Part shown: positions 1-9,440 of the stretch, one piece after another
Layout of the letters: each line of letters begins with the position of its first letter
How positions within the stretch are numbered: the first letter of the stretch is position 1
Virus record (IMG/VR): IMGVR_UViG_3300013103_000052
Location: 1-26,938 of that record
Strand: one strand, 5' to 3'
DNA from: a virus
DNA: 26,938 nucleotides
Notes under the pieces: generated by a model
What the model saw: only the letters and a program-made list of their open reading frames with translations
The model's database searches: none
What the model was told of the DNA's origin: nothing
Made by a program: the position numbers and the translations under genes

Positions 1-1369
1 GCCTTGGTCTATATCTATCATCATCAGTCCTTCTGTATTGTCCCATATCAGTCGTAGTACTGTAGTCATAAATAGAAACATTAAAGACAGCTTCTACTTC
101 GTCTGTAAAGAACGGTTCTTTCACATCGAACGTCGAAGTTCTGACAGAAGAGGGATACACAAACTGATTCGCGGAAGGATAACCCCTAATATATGCTGAG
201 AAGCGGATTGAATTAGAAGACCAGAATACATCTCCATAACTAACACCATCAATAGACCAGTCTTTGTCAATGTCTGGCTCGCTTGACAAGTCATCAGTAT
301 AATTGACTGAATTAATGTAACCAACTTTCCACCATTTATCGGAATCTGCATCCGGAACTCGAAAGACCAACCAATACTGAACACCTTCATCAAGAGCAAT
401 AGATGATGCAGGTTGCGCCCAAGAAGATATAGTCCCTTCTTCTGAGATTGGGATATCTTCTGCATACCACATAAATTGTTGTTCGGTAATCTTTTCCTCC
501 GGATGAGCAGAGCCTGAATATACCTCGGCTACCATAAGATATGCTGGTGAGTCCGAATGAGTATATCTTCCTCTAACCGCTGTAAGCACGTTCCGATATA
601 AGCTCGGAGGGGTAGCAAAGGCTTGAGCCGCATATTTGCCGGGAGAGTCTAATGTGATAAATCCAGCTGATGAAGGAGCAAACGCTTCAGGAATTACAGC
701 CTCGAAGTTTTGAGAGCCTATAACCACGACATAGTTTTTAATATTATCATCTGCATGCTCTAATGGAGACATCTTTAGGATATCTTCTTCATTAACCGTA
801 AATTGGACAGCATCTGATACCTTGTAATATTGTAGTTTTCCGTTTTCATCAACATAGAAATGATAGCCGTCAAATTTGGAGATTCTCGATATTGCATCTC
901 CAAGCATCATATTCGAAAGGTCTATGTATTCTATGAATGACCCAGTATCTGGCTCGACGTCAGGAGGCTCAACATAATATCCAGAGCCTGAAGCATATGT
1001 TGCTACGAGCGATGATACAAGATATCCAGAATAAACCTGAGAGTATGTGCAGTTCTGTGGCAAAATAACTCTCCATAAATCATATGTCTTGCCTATACAC
1101 TGAATTCGAAGAATGGGTGAACCGAATAATTCAAGTTGCTTCCTAGAGATGTATCCAGCAAACTCCATTGAGTCTTGAATGTAAATCACAACTGGATTGT
1201 TGACTTCCGTTAACTCGTTTATTGTAGTACCCGAAACCATAATACGAAAGACTGCAGATTTGTAGGAACTCTCATATGAATCCGATATCTCAAGATTCTC
1301 TAAATATGACTCATCAAGATGTAATGCATTCTCAGTCCCGCTATTAATATAGATATCTATCAGACTCAT
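1..1369 (-). CDS. Tail hub / baseplate-like protein (3' end cut by window edge)
   Basis: An uninterrupted frame of 456 codons starts at ATG 1369 and runs off the left edge, so the C-terminus is missing. The start overlaps the tape measure stop as ATGA, which fits translational coupling. Residues 60-75 read VVIYIQDSMEFAGYIS, followed by an LRIQCIGKTYDLW segment near 87-99 and an FDGYHFYVDENGKLQYY segment near 166-182. A short 'value - G-x-I' beta segment, then a 'fyvDenGkL.Yy' strand pair, is the layout I know from phage tail hub and baseplate proteins of the gp27/gpD/Tal type. Position directly after the tape measure is where such proteins are encoded. The second half (about 300-456) is beta-rich and not recognised. 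The hub role is inferred from motif style and position. A distal tail protein is the main alternative. Confidence 0.6.
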   Translation of the reverse strand, partial: MSLIDIYINSGTENALHLDESYLENLEISDSYESSYKSAVFRIMVSGTTINELTEVNNPVVIYIQDSMEFAGYISRKQLELFGSPILRIQCIGKTYDLWRVILPQNCTYSQVYSGYLVSSLVATYASGSGYYVEPPDVEPDTGSFIEYIDLSNMMLGDAISRISKFDGYHFYVDENGKLQYYKVSDAVQFTVNEEDILKMSPLEHADDNIKNYVVVIGSQNFEAVIPEAFAPSSAGFITLDSPGKYAAQAFATPPSLYRNVLTAVRGRYTHSDSPAYLMVAEVYSGSAHPEEKITEQQFMWYAEDIPISEEGTISSWAQPASSIALDEGVQYWLVFRVPDADSDKWWKVGYINSVNYTDDLSSEPDIDKDWSIDGVSYGDVFWSSNSIRFSAYIRGYPSANQFVYPSSVRTSTFDVKEPFFTDEVEAVFNVSIYDYSTTTDMGQYRRTDDDRYRPR

Positions 1370-4300
1370 ACAGCCGTAGCTCTTGCCTTAAACTTCAATT
1401 CATTGAGAAATTCATCGATATTCGTAACGCCTTGGATAATTATGGGACCGTGAATAACATACTCTTCTCTGTTCTCTTCTATTGGTGTTGGTAGTCTTCC
1501 ACCTACATAAGCACCATATTGGAGTTTTAAATCAGGGAAATAACGAGGAATAATTGATTTAAGTAAGCGTTCACCATATCTCCTATACCGACCACCAAGT
1601 GGTATAACAGCCTCCGGTCCAGCCTCACCAAGAAGTGCATTTACAGGTCCCTTAACTATCGCTTTACCTAGCGTTCTCGGATTAAGTGGCTTTGGAATAC
1701 TTCTTGCAGCATTCATAATAGAGGTAGCCACACCAGCTAATCCGCCAAATGCATAAGGCCAAGGTATCTGTCCAGCTTCCATAAGTTCAGCAAGTTTTTT
1801 CCTCATTAGGTCGACAGCAGCTTGTAAACTCTTCGTCGTTGCAATCACCTGCTCTTTCCCTTGTTGAGAAATAGCAACAACTCCCCAATGTCCTAGCGGA
1901 ATTCCACTCCTACCACCTGGACGCACAACATAGGTCTTGATATAATCGACGGGTGTGGCTGCACCACCGCCACCTGCACCTCCGCCTGCACCACCTCCAG
2001 CTCCTCCGCCTGCACCGCCGCCTGCACCACCAGTCATACCTTCTGTAATGGTTCTAATTATCAGCTCAAGAATCCACTTGCCCATCGGTGATTTTGTGAA
2101 ACCTGCTCTTTCAAGCATTTCTGTAACTCTATTGATGAAATTCTGTGTATCCAAGACTGTATCAATAGTGAGCTCAGGATTGTTTGTGTCGAGAATAATC
2201 TGAAGAGCGCGTAATCTTTCTGGAGTGAGATGATTAAGAAATGTATTCCAATCTTCAGAATCCCATTTTGTAATCACATCAACAGATTGGCCTGATAAAC
2301 TCGAAACAGCTTCTAAGAATTGCCTGCGTTTTTCAACTGTCATAGAATTGATGAATGCGTCCCAGTCTTGGTCATCCCAGGAAGTAGTAATACTGAGTGT
2401 AAAGTCCATATCTTGCGAACGCATATATTTCATTAATTCTTGAAAATCACCATGGAAGCCCTTGAGGAGCATATCTGCAAAGTCATATCGGAGAGCGTAT
2501 TGGAATAAAGCTTCACTGCTTTTGTAATAAAGTGATATCATCTCTTTTAGAGTATCATTCATTGTATTGAGGACATTGGTTAAAGATTCTTTCAAGTCTG
2601 CTAATTCAGTAGTGATATCATACATTGCTTCTTCTTGAGAGTATGCATCTTCGACTGCATCAACAAACGCATCAAGAGATTCGACTTGCAATGCTGTTGC
2701 TATTTGAGCAAGAGTCATGCCATCTGCATACTCTCCAGTGATTTCTGCTATCTTCACTAACGCTGCAGCCGCTATCAATTGAGCATCTGTGAATTCGCTG
2801 AGAGAGTCGTAATTCGTCTGATACAGAGTATTCAATGTCTGGAGTATTTCTTCTGCAGTGCTTCCAAAAACATTCGTAAGATTTAAGCGTGATATCAACT
2901 CATCATATATTGATGCAACATTATCAACTTCTCCTGCTTCGTCCTGAAGAGCTCTTGCCAATCTCGCTATTATACCAGCAACACCATCTATTGACTCAGC
3001 TAAATCTTCACTCACTCCGTACATTTCAAGTTCGTAAGAGATGGCTTCTCCAGTGTTATCAATTAAATCTAAGAATTCTTTAATCACTTCAGCCGAAGCA
3101 GCGCCTATTTCTTCTAGGCTTGATACTAGTGGTGTAAGAACATCTTTGAATGCACCTATAGCATCATTCAATTCCTGCTGCGCTTCTCTGTAAGCAATAA
3201 CTATAGAAAGCTCCTCATCAGTAAGGAAGGTAAGTTCATCCAAACCTTCTCCGGTGTTTATATAGTTGTCAACCAGCTGACGCTGTTCTTCATTTAGACG
3301 TTCATAAACTGCAGCCAACTTCGGATTTAATGCAAGTAATTTACCTTTTGCTCTCATCATCTGTGCATATCCGTCTATAAGGTCCTGATTTATCAAACCT
3401 TCTTCTGCAAGTTGTTTGAACAATTCATCAAGTTGCTCATCTTCTCCAGTTCTCAGTTTATAGAGCTTGTATTCAATTTCATAAAGTTTCTTCCTAGCTT
3501 CATATAGTAATTTAGCTTTTTCTGCTAGAGCTCGTTCACCCTTCTCCAATAAGAACTGATATGCCTGCTCTTTAGCTTCAAGCGATGTTATTTCAGCCTC
3601 AATCTGAATATAACGTTCACGAAGGTCTATTAAATCTTCTGCAGTCCTCAGCAAATCCTTCTGCACATCTGTCAGCATCATAATCGTCTTACCTTCCGCA
3701 GTTTCAACTTCTACGCCATGTTCCATTATATATTGCAATTGTCTACGCAATGTTGCCAATTGTTTTGTAGTTTGTGCATTTTGCTCCTCCAATTGCATAC
3801 GCTCTCGCATTGCAGCAAATAATTTATATTCAGCATTTCTAACCTCATTTGATTGAGCACCATAAATTGCAATAGCATTTGCTAAATCCTTAATTGCTTG
3901 CTCTTCTTCTCTCAATGCAGCATTTAATTCATTTTGAGCAACGAATAATTCATAAGACTGCTGAGCCATATCTTCGAGTAGTCCAACAATCTTATCGAAA
4001 GGACCTGGCAAAGCTCTCATAGCCTGTAGGAAGTTCTTAAGAGAAGTTAAGAAGTCTTTCCGTGCATCCTCAGCTTCACGCTCTGCTTGGACATATGTCT
4101 CTACAGCTTCTCTCACTCGTCTATAATCATCAGCGGCGGTACGAAGAACATCATTTAATGCACTTTGAGTATGCGCTAGCCTGTCATTAGCTTCTCTTAA
4201 TCTAGATACAGAATAACTGAGTCCAACTAACTCTCCGGCAAGCGGACCAAGAATTTTAGCAGCTTCAAAATATGTGGTCTTGAATATCTCTATGAAGGCA

Positions 4301-6381
4301 TCTTTGATTTCCTGATACATCCTCATATCAACTGGATAATATCCACCGGTATATATCACGTTCCATGCAAGTGTAACAACTCCTTCGACTGATACTTCTT
4401 TACCGAGTCTCTTCTCTAATTCGCTAGCAACTTCTTGCCAGACATCCATGTAATCTCTTGCATTCTCAACCATATGTCTAAATGCATGCTTTGCAGCTTC
4501 GTCCATATTTTTCGTCTCTCTCAGATATCTATTGCCAACTTGAATTATTGAATTCCTCCATTCCTCAGAGAAATGAATACTTTCGAGTAGAGTGAGATTC
4601 AGACTCCTAAGTTCATCTTTTGCTTTTCTTGCCGAGCTGCCGAAGAGAATAAAGTAGCTAACTGCGGTGCCTAATGCAATGAGAAGTAGTGTGATAGGAT
4701 TCTTGAGCATTGCCGCATTAAGTGCTCTTTGTGAAAGTGCGGCAGCACCTGTCGCAGCAGCAAGCGTCTGTTGAGCTTTAGCATATAATTCGGCTGCTAT
4801 AGCTGCTTGGAATGTAATTTTCGCATTTCTACTCAATGCAGCAGCTTGAAGGAGCTGGAGACCTATGACGTATTTAGTCATGAAGGAGACGACAGCCATT
4901 GCAGCCTTGTAACCAATCAAAAGCGAAATAAGAATCTTGAGTGGAGGAAGAACTACAGTCTTCCATTTTCTGAAGCCTGCTGATATAGCTTCTATCATTG
5001 GAACAACCTTTGCTCTTATTATACTAGCACCCCACTCGAACATTGGAATGAGTGATTGTCCTAGAGTGATAGAAGCAGCTTGAAGAGCATTAGAAAGCTT
5101 AACTAATGCACCCCAAAGAGTCCTCTCCTGATATTTTGCAACCGATTCTGTGATTCCCTGAGACATTTCGAGCATCGCTGCAAACCGTGCAACATCATCA
5201 GCTGCATCGACGAGAACCATTGCAGATGCAGCCGTCCTAGCCCTGAACATTGCAGCAGCTTCTGTTGCACCAAAACCAGCAGCCTTAAGCTTATAAAGTA
5301 TCTCAACTAAATTATAGTATTTTGGATTTACATCATCTGCAGTAAGTCCTAATTGCTCAAGAGCTTCAGCCGCTTGGTCTGTCGGCTTTAGCAATCTGGT
5401 GAGTATCATATTGAGCCTCTGTCCTGCTTGTGAACCCTCTAAACCTCTATCAACCAATGCCGATACTGCAGCTACGGTTTCTTCGAGAGATAGACCTAAA
5501 GAGCCTGCAGTTGCACCAACATATTTCATAGCTTCTCGTAATCTTTGGAAGTTCATGAAAGACTTTGTTATAGCTGCGGTGAATACATCGACTACTCTTG
5601 CAGTTTCTGACATATCAAGATTGAATGATTTCAATACGGTGAGAACTGCATATGTGGCATCTTCTAATGAAGTTTGGGTTGCAGCAGCATAGTTAAGAAT
5701 TGGGATGAGTTCCTTCTTTGTAAGCTTGGAAACATCATAACCAGCTGATGCAATCTGATAGAAAGCCTTAGCAACATCAGTAGCTGAGAAAACTGTTTCC
5801 TTAGAGAGAGTCAGTGCAAGCTTTGAAAGGTGGTCAACAACTTCATCGAATGCATCGCCAAGATAACCAGAGATTGTCGCAGCATTAACTATTGCTCTCT
5901 GGAATTCTTTAGTGCTTTCAGCCATCTCTCTGAATCCTCGAACAATTGACATTACTAGTTGTACACCAATTGTGAATGTGATATAGTGAGCAATCTTTGC
6001 AATCAAATTCCTAAAGGAGAAGATGATTCTGAGTGTTCCCAATATGGATTCTCGAGACCTGCGATACATCATAGAAAATGCTGCTGGCAGCTCTTTGCTG
6101 ATATCCGTTTTCATCTTTTGTGTTGCCTCTCTGGTCTTTTCTGCGGCTTTATCAATTGCGATTTGAGCTTTAGCAGTAGACTGCGCAGCAGCTTTAGTTA
6201 TATTCTTTACAGCCTTCTCAAATTGCTGTGCAGTGACTCCGAATGGTTTAAAACCTGCTGCGATTTCTTTAGAGATGGCATTAAGTCCAGCTTGGAGTAC
6301 TTTTCTAAATTGCTTTAGCTGTCCTGCAATTCCTCGGAAATCGAGGACTAATCTAACCGATAATTCACCAAGGGAAGGCAT
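1366..6381 (-). CDS. Phage tail tape measure protein (TP901-type core)
   Basis: This 1671-residue protein would set tail length and be packed inside the tail tube before ejection. Residues about 150-450 match the TP901/PhageMin_Tail core: a series of Ala-rich helices with TVFSATDVAKAFYQIASAGY (196-215), then LGLSLEETVAAVSALVDRGL and SQAGQRLNMILTRL. Two hydrophobic stretches follow at about 481-510 and 562-581. Residues 600-1320 are long charged coiled-coil-like helices. Two WDxxDW-type helical repeats lie near 1332-1385, then a Gly-Ala linker (about 1451-1475) and a C-terminal domain with GEAGPEAVIPLGG near 1590, a motif typical of tape measure C-termini. ATG at 6381 follows a 161-base gap, one of the larger gaps here. 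Function is secure by family; the exact tail type is not shown. Confidence 0.93.
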   Translation of the reverse strand: MPSLGELSVRLVLDFRGIAGQLKQFRKVLQAGLNAISKEIAAGFKPFGVTAQQFEKAVKNITKAAAQSTAKAQIAIDKAAEKTREATQKMKTDISKELPAAFSMMYRRSRESILGTLRIIFSFRNLIAKIAHYITFTIGVQLVMSIVRGFREMAESTKEFQRAIVNAATISGYLGDAFDEVVDHLSKLALTLSKETVFSATDVAKAFYQIASAGYDVSKLTKKELIPILNYAAATQTSLEDATYAVLTVLKSFNLDMSETARVVDVFTAAITKSFMNFQRLREAMKYVGATAGSLGLSLEETVAAVSALVDRGLEGSQAGQRLNMILTRLLKPTDQAAEALEQLGLTADDVNPKYYNLVEILYKLKAAGFGATEAAAMFRARTAASAMVLVDAADDVARFAAMLEMSQGITESVAKYQERTLWGALVKLSNALQAASITLGQSLIPMFEWGASIIRAKVVPMIEAISAGFRKWKTVVLPPLKILISLLIGYKAAMAVVSFMTKYVIGLQLLQAAALSRNAKITFQAAIAAELYAKAQQTLAAATGAAALSQRALNAAMLKNPITLLLIALGTAVSYFILFGSSARKAKDELRSLNLTLLESIHFSEEWRNSIIQVGNRYLRETKNMDEAAKHAFRHMVENARDYMDVWQEVASELEKRLGKEVSVEGVVTLAWNVIYTGGYYPVDMRMYQEIKDAFIEIFKTTYFEAAKILGPLAGELVGLSYSVSRLREANDRLAHTQSALNDVLRTAADDYRRVREAVETYVQAEREAEDARKDFLTSLKNFLQAMRALPGPFDKIVGLLEDMAQQSYELFVAQNELNAALREEEQAIKDLANAIAIYGAQSNEVRNAEYKLFAAMRERMQLEEQNAQTTKQLATLRRQLQYIMEHGVEVETAEGKTIMMLTDVQKDLLRTAEDLIDLRERYIQIEAEITSLEAKEQAYQFLLEKGERALAEKAKLLYEARKKLYEIEYKLYKLRTGEDEQLDELFKQLAEEGLINQDLIDGYAQMMRAKGKLLALNPKLAAVYERLNEEQRQLVDNYINTGEGLDELTFLTDEELSIVIAYREAQQELNDAIGAFKDVLTPLVSSLEEIGAASAEVIKEFLDLIDNTGEAISYELEMYGVSEDLAESIDGVAGIIARLARALQDEAGEVDNVASIYDELISRLNLTNVFGSTAEEILQTLNTLYQTNYDSLSEFTDAQLIAAAALVKIAEITGEYADGMTLAQIATALQVESLDAFVDAVEDAYSQEEAMYDITTELADLKESLTNVLNTMNDTLKEMISLYYKSSEALFQYALRYDFADMLLKGFHGDFQELMKYMRSQDMDFTLSITTSWDDQDWDAFINSMTVEKRRQFLEAVSSLSGQSVDVITKWDSEDWNTFLNHLTPERLRALQIILDTNNPELTIDTVLDTQNFINRVTEMLERAGFTKSPMGKWILELIIRTITEGMTGGAGGGAGGGAGGGAGGGAGGGGAATPVDYIKTYVVRPGGRSGIPLGHWGVVAISQQGKEQVIATTKSLQAAVDLMRKKLAELMEAGQIPWPYAFGGLAGVATSIMNAARSIPKPLNPRTLGKAIVKGPVNALLGEAGPEAVIPLGGRYRRYGERLLKSIIPRYFPDLKLQYGAYVGGRLPTPIEENREEYVIHGPIIIQGVTNIDEFLNELKFKARATAV
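1957..2033 (-). repeat. Gly-Gly-Ala-Gly repeat linker in the tape measure gene
   Basis: A run of near-identical 12-base units (variants of GGTGCAGGCGGC) encodes alternating GGAG/GGGAG repeats between the helical body and the C-terminal domain of the tape measure. On the opposite strand the same bases read as a polyproline frame, which is an artefact. It is probably a flexible hinge. Short in-frame units make copy-number change by slippage likely. Confidence 0.8.
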
Positions 6382-6429
6382 AATCCATCACAATATTCAG
6401 GAAATTGTCGTAGAAGGCACAGAAATGGC

Positions 6430-6454
6430 CGTAGGGACGTTTTTCGTCTTTACG
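6430..6454. other. Hairpin-forming inverted repeat upstream of the tape measure gene
   Basis: In the 161-base gap between the tape measure start (6381) and the preceding stop (6543), the transcribed strand reads CGTA-aa-GACG, a five-A loop, then CGTC-cc-TACG: a 9-base arm with a 2x2 internal mismatch. It is short and has no T-run after it, so it is not a clear intrinsic terminator. It could be an mRNA processing or stability element, or chance. The rest of the gap holds a 54-codon open frame (ATG 6532 to stop 6365) with no ribosome-binding site or recognisable product. Confidence 0.3.
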
Positions 6455-6542
6455 AATATAATATGTCTCGGAGGTGCTCGAACTCGTCCCAGAACGCAAA
6501 TATGACGCTTTTAAAGGCATTTCTGGAGACATTTTGAGCCTA

Positions 6543-6851
6543 TTATTCAATTTCGACAAGCTGAAAGACTTCACGCTGAATTATTTGTCCAGAACCAAGT
6601 GCACCACCAAGGAGAGACCATCCAGACCACTCTACTGTGTATAGACCGAGCATCGCATTAGAAGATGTTTCGATGAAATAGTAGTATTTACCAACATCAG
6701 ATTTGAATGGTACGGCATTATCCACTAGTTTGGTTCCATCTGGTTTATAAACGTTAAGTCTTGGATAGAGAGGGTCAACTAACTGACCAGATGATTTAAA
6801 CTCTGCAGTTACTTTGATGGTTGTTCCGCGTTCGTAACAGTTATAAACCAT
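6543..6851 (-). CDS. Small Ig-like virion protein
   Basis: A 102-residue protein made almost entirely of predicted beta strands. It opens with a YERGTTIKVTAEFKSSGQLV segment, contains an LNVYKPDGTKL strand pair and ends with GLYTVEWSGWSLLGG and EVFQLVEIE. This 'rG-t..v.a.f...G.lvdP....vy.PdGt' pattern is that of a single immunoglobulin/macroglobulin-like beta-sandwich, seen in small accessory proteins near phage tail genes. It has no signal peptide or membrane segment. It lies between the 14-residue-repeat protein (22-base gap) and the tape measure, with ATG at 6851 preceded by AAGAAGAT. A virion surface or tail-fibre accessory role is inferred from fold style and neighbours; no enzymatic motif is visible. 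Confidence 0.6.
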   Translation of the reverse strand: MVYNCYERGTTIKVTAEFKSSGQLVDPLYPRLNVYKPDGTKLVDNAVPFKSDVGKYYYFIETSSNAMLGLYTVEWSGWSLLGGALGSGQIIQREVFQLVEIE

Positions 6852-6873
6852 ATCTTCTTAGAGATATTGACAT

Positions 6874-9051
6874 CTAACAGACTGCAGACGCACGTGCAGA
6901 TATTTCCATAATTGGTGACATGGATGTTTCAACTGTATCAATGAAACCGCGTCTGAAGATGTAGACTGTGAACGTATGAGATGCATAGTTTGGTCCTGCG
7001 AGAATTGTCTGAAACGTGTAACTCCGTAGCGGAGCTTCAGGCACAAGATAGGAGTTGATATTATAGGCAATAGAGTATCTCCCTTGAAGAACAGCATCAA
7101 GAACAGCCTGTCTAGCAATTCCCAGTTTTAGGAGTATAGACGCAATCCTATATGTCTCTGAATACGTCTTTAGGAGAAGTGAATCAATGTTTAGTGTTTT
7201 AGAGTTTCGTCTGACTATTAGGGAATCATATGGATAGTTTAAAGAATTAACTGTTATAGCTATCATATTGAAGGGATATGATTGAAGAGTTTCGCGAGAC
7301 ATTATAGCATCAAGGTATATGGAAACAAAGTTTGCAGCTCCAATAACTGCATCGAATCTATGATGTTTTTCCATCTCTATAGAAAGGATGGCGTCTAATA
7401 TTTGTTGAATAGAGATATTGGTAGCCATTAGGAGTGCGTTAATAAACAAGGAACTGCTTTTAATGCCAGATAGTATTACATCGAGAGTGTGTTCTTTACC
7501 GAGAAGAGTGGAAAGAGTAGTGATAAGATGGTAGGATTCTGACATTCTCTTTTGAGTTATTGCATCAATAAGTGAATGTATAGTCTTTGCCGCTTGTAGA
7601 CTCGTATCAAATGGAAGGCTCAATGATTTTAGCGTCTGCAACATTGCATCGATATCGAGCTCTTTTGCATTTATCTGAGAGAGCAGTGAATTGAGAAGAT
7701 ATTCAACTTCAACATTTTGAATTTCACTAATCGCATCAAGTATATAAGAGCGTACGGAAGTTTGTTCTAGAATCGAGTCGAGATACATTGAGACAAATGC
7801 TGCAGCTCCTACGATTGTATCGAATCTGTATTTAGTTGATGTCGTTTTAGATAGAACCGCATCAAAGACATGCTCGATTGAAACAGTCGGTATTGAAAGA
7901 AGTGCATCTAAGAACATTGAAGTTGACTTATATGCAGACAGCAGTGTGTTGAGAAGATATTCCTTGCCTAAAAGTTTCTGAAGAGCAACAATAATATTGT
8001 AGGTTCTTTTAGTCTTCTGTTGCGTCAGTGCATCAAACAAAAGAGAAATCATCTTTGTTGCTTTTAATCTTGTATCAAAGGAAATGTTCAGTTCATTAAG
8101 AGCTTGGAGGATAGAATCAATATTGAGTTCTTCAACATTAGTTTGCTGAAGAAGAGCATCCAATAGCTGTTCAACTTCTAGATTTTGGAGCTCAGCTATT
8201 GCCTGTAGTACGTATGATTTCATCGTTGTCTTTTGCAGGATAGTATTGAGATAATGTTCTGCAAAATTTGACGCACCAACAACGGATTGGAAGCGATACA
8301 TCAATGATTGAACTCCAAGAATAAGCGTATCAATTGAATGTGTCACTTCTTGATTCAGGATAGACAGGAAGGAATCAATCTTTGTGGCAAGAGTATATGT
8401 CTTAAAGATGAGAGCCGAGATATCATGAGATAAAGATGCTGTGCGCTGTAGGAGAGTATTGAATACATGTGATATTGATTTTGTCACCTGAATTAACGTG
8501 TCTATCTTGCTCTTTATATCAAATGTCTTCTCAAGAATGGCAGACAGGTCGTAGGACGCTAACAGATTTCTCAACTCAAGGAGGGTGGAAAGAACTTGCG
8601 AGAGGATATACTCACCTTGCAATAAGGCATCAATAGCCTGCTCTTTGGTTATATTTGGCTGCATAATAATTGTATCAATTTCTTCCGATAATGCCTTGGT
8701 TTGCTGCAATATCGTATCAATCTCAGCAGTAATAGGCGTTGTTTGCTGCAGGAGAGAGTCCAAAGAGTGCTGAATGGCATAGAGTTTAGAAAGGAGTGTA
8801 TCATAATCACAAGCAATCTCCTTGGTTTCTTGGAGAATCGCATCAAGCTTTTTGGAAAGATAAAACGTTTTTTGAAAGAGCGAATTAATTGCATAATGCT
8901 TCTTTTCAAGAGATTGAAGGAGGGATGAAAATGTATGCTGCTTTAAGTTGATTTGTTCAAGAAGCGTATCAATAGAATAGTCTGTAAACTGGCGATTAAA
9001 GTATGAATAATCAAACCGTCCTGTATCAAATAATGCGGAATAAACCGTCAT
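6874..9051 (-). CDS. 14-residue-repeat fibre-like protein
   Basis: A 725-residue protein built almost entirely from degenerate 14-residue repeats with the core pattern hDshLxxTxxxsxx, for example IDTLLQVTKSISHV and LDALLQQTNVEELN. About 48 units fill the protein from roughly residue 25 to 700. I chose ATG 9051, which overlaps the preceding stop as ATGA, over a TTG nine bases earlier. There is no signal peptide, membrane helix or catalytic motif. Residues 258-413 and 414-569 are two copies of a larger 156-residue unit. Repeats of this type occur in uncharacterised phage structural proteins; a solenoid or rod-shaped fibre is my inference. The last 40 residues (ending ISARASAVC) depart from the repeat and may be an attachment or capping segment. 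Confidence 0.6.
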   Translation of the reverse strand: MTVYSALFDTGRFDYSYFNRQFTDYSIDTLLEQINLKQHTFSSLLQSLEKKHYAINSLFQKTFYLSKKLDAILQETKEIACDYDTLLSKLYAIQHSLDSLLQQTTPITAEIDTILQQTKALSEEIDTIIMQPNITKEQAIDALLQGEYILSQVLSTLLELRNLLASYDLSAILEKTFDIKSKIDTLIQVTKSISHVFNTLLQRTASLSHDISALIFKTYTLATKIDSFLSILNQEVTHSIDTLILGVQSLMYRFQSVVGASNFAEHYLNTILQKTTMKSYVLQAIAELQNLEVEQLLDALLQQTNVEELNIDSILQALNELNISFDTRLKATKMISLLFDALTQQKTKRTYNIIVALQKLLGKEYLLNTLLSAYKSTSMFLDALLSIPTVSIEHVFDAVLSKTTSTKYRFDTIVGAAAFVSMYLDSILEQTSVRSYILDAISEIQNVEVEYLLNSLLSQINAKELDIDAMLQTLKSLSLPFDTSLQAAKTIHSLIDAITQKRMSESYHLITTLSTLLGKEHTLDVILSGIKSSSLFINALLMATNISIQQILDAILSIEMEKHHRFDAVIGAANFVSIYLDAIMSRETLQSYPFNMIAITVNSLNYPYDSLIVRRNSKTLNIDSLLLKTYSETYRIASILLKLGIARQAVLDAVLQGRYSIAYNINSYLVPEAPLRSYTFQTILAGPNYASHTFTVYIFRRGFIDTVETSMSPIMEISARASAVC
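7345..8280 (-). repeat. Two in-register 468-bp (156-residue) super-repeats
   Basis: Within the 14-residue-repeat gene, bases 8280-7813 and 7812-7345 encode two adjacent 156-residue blocks that align from VGASNF to VGAAAF without a single gap (hand count about 47% identical residues). A third, partial copy starts at 7344 (IGAANFVSIY) and decays after about 50 residues. Both full blocks share LLGKE at the same offset. 156 is slightly more than eleven 14-residue units (154), so the gain came by duplication of a whole block, not slippage of single units. Confidence 0.85.
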
Positions 9052-9440
9052 ACTCCCCAATCAAAGTCTGATATCTTTAAATAAGATTCGGTATCTTTCG
9101 ATGTGAATACATAAGCTTGATTACCGACAGTATGATATGCATTGAGACATTTCTCTCCAGTTGTGATTGTTTCTTGGAGGATGACATCTATACGCTTAGA
9201 TGGAGGAACTAAGCTAACATTCCAAGTTATGTCAGTATGCTCACCAAGATAAGATGCTCTCACATGTAAATCCTGACCTTCTGTAGCGATATTCTGAATG
9301 TTATGAAGATATTTGCCGTTGCTGTCAGAAGTAACTGTCACTTCGGATGTTCCCGAAATCTTCACTGGAAGATTCGGTAGAATGTCCTCATTGGAGTCTT
9401 TAGTTTGTCCATATATCGGAAATGGAATTGGTAGTGTCAT
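9048..9440 (-). CDS. Small Ig / carboxypeptidase-regulatory-like domain protein
   Basis: This 130-residue protein begins MTLPIPFPIYGQTKDSNED, followed by LPNLPVKISGTSEVTVTSDS and NGKYLHNIQNI. The 'G.t.D..g.plp.v.V.i......v.tds.GkY' order is that of a carboxypeptidase-regulatory-like or transthyretin-like beta-sandwich, common in surface proteins and phage fibres. The second half (about 75-130) has beta strands and is not recognised. It overlaps both neighbours with ATGA junctions (9437-9440 and 9048-9051), so its translation is probably tied to the gingipain-like gene before it and the repeat gene after it. No signal peptide is seen. A fibre-accessory or adaptor role is inferred from position only. 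Confidence 0.55.
   Translation of the reverse strand: MTLPIPFPIYGQTKDSNEDILPNLPVKISGTSEVTVTSDSNGKYLHNIQNIATEGQDLHVRASYLGEHTDITWNVSLVPPSKRIDVILQETITTGEKCLNAYHTVGNQAYVFTSKDTESYLKISDFDWGV

Noticed and set aside
121-465. Minus-strand frame of 114 codons near the left edge
   Set aside because: It is a different frame inside the partial hub gene, which is open over all of 1369-1 with a coupled start.
1955-2203. Plus-strand open frame with a polyproline start
   Set aside because: It is the antisense reading of the Gly-Ala linker of the tape measure gene; no ribosome-binding site or recognisable product.
6470-6495. GTTCGAG within the gap before the tape measure, resembling a tRNA T-loop
   Set aside because: The flanking bases do not form a T-stem and no acceptor, D or anticodon arms can be found around it.
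7345-8280. Repeat block considered as a CRISPR array
   Set aside because: The repeat is coding, diverged at the DNA level and lacks short identical repeats with unique spacers.
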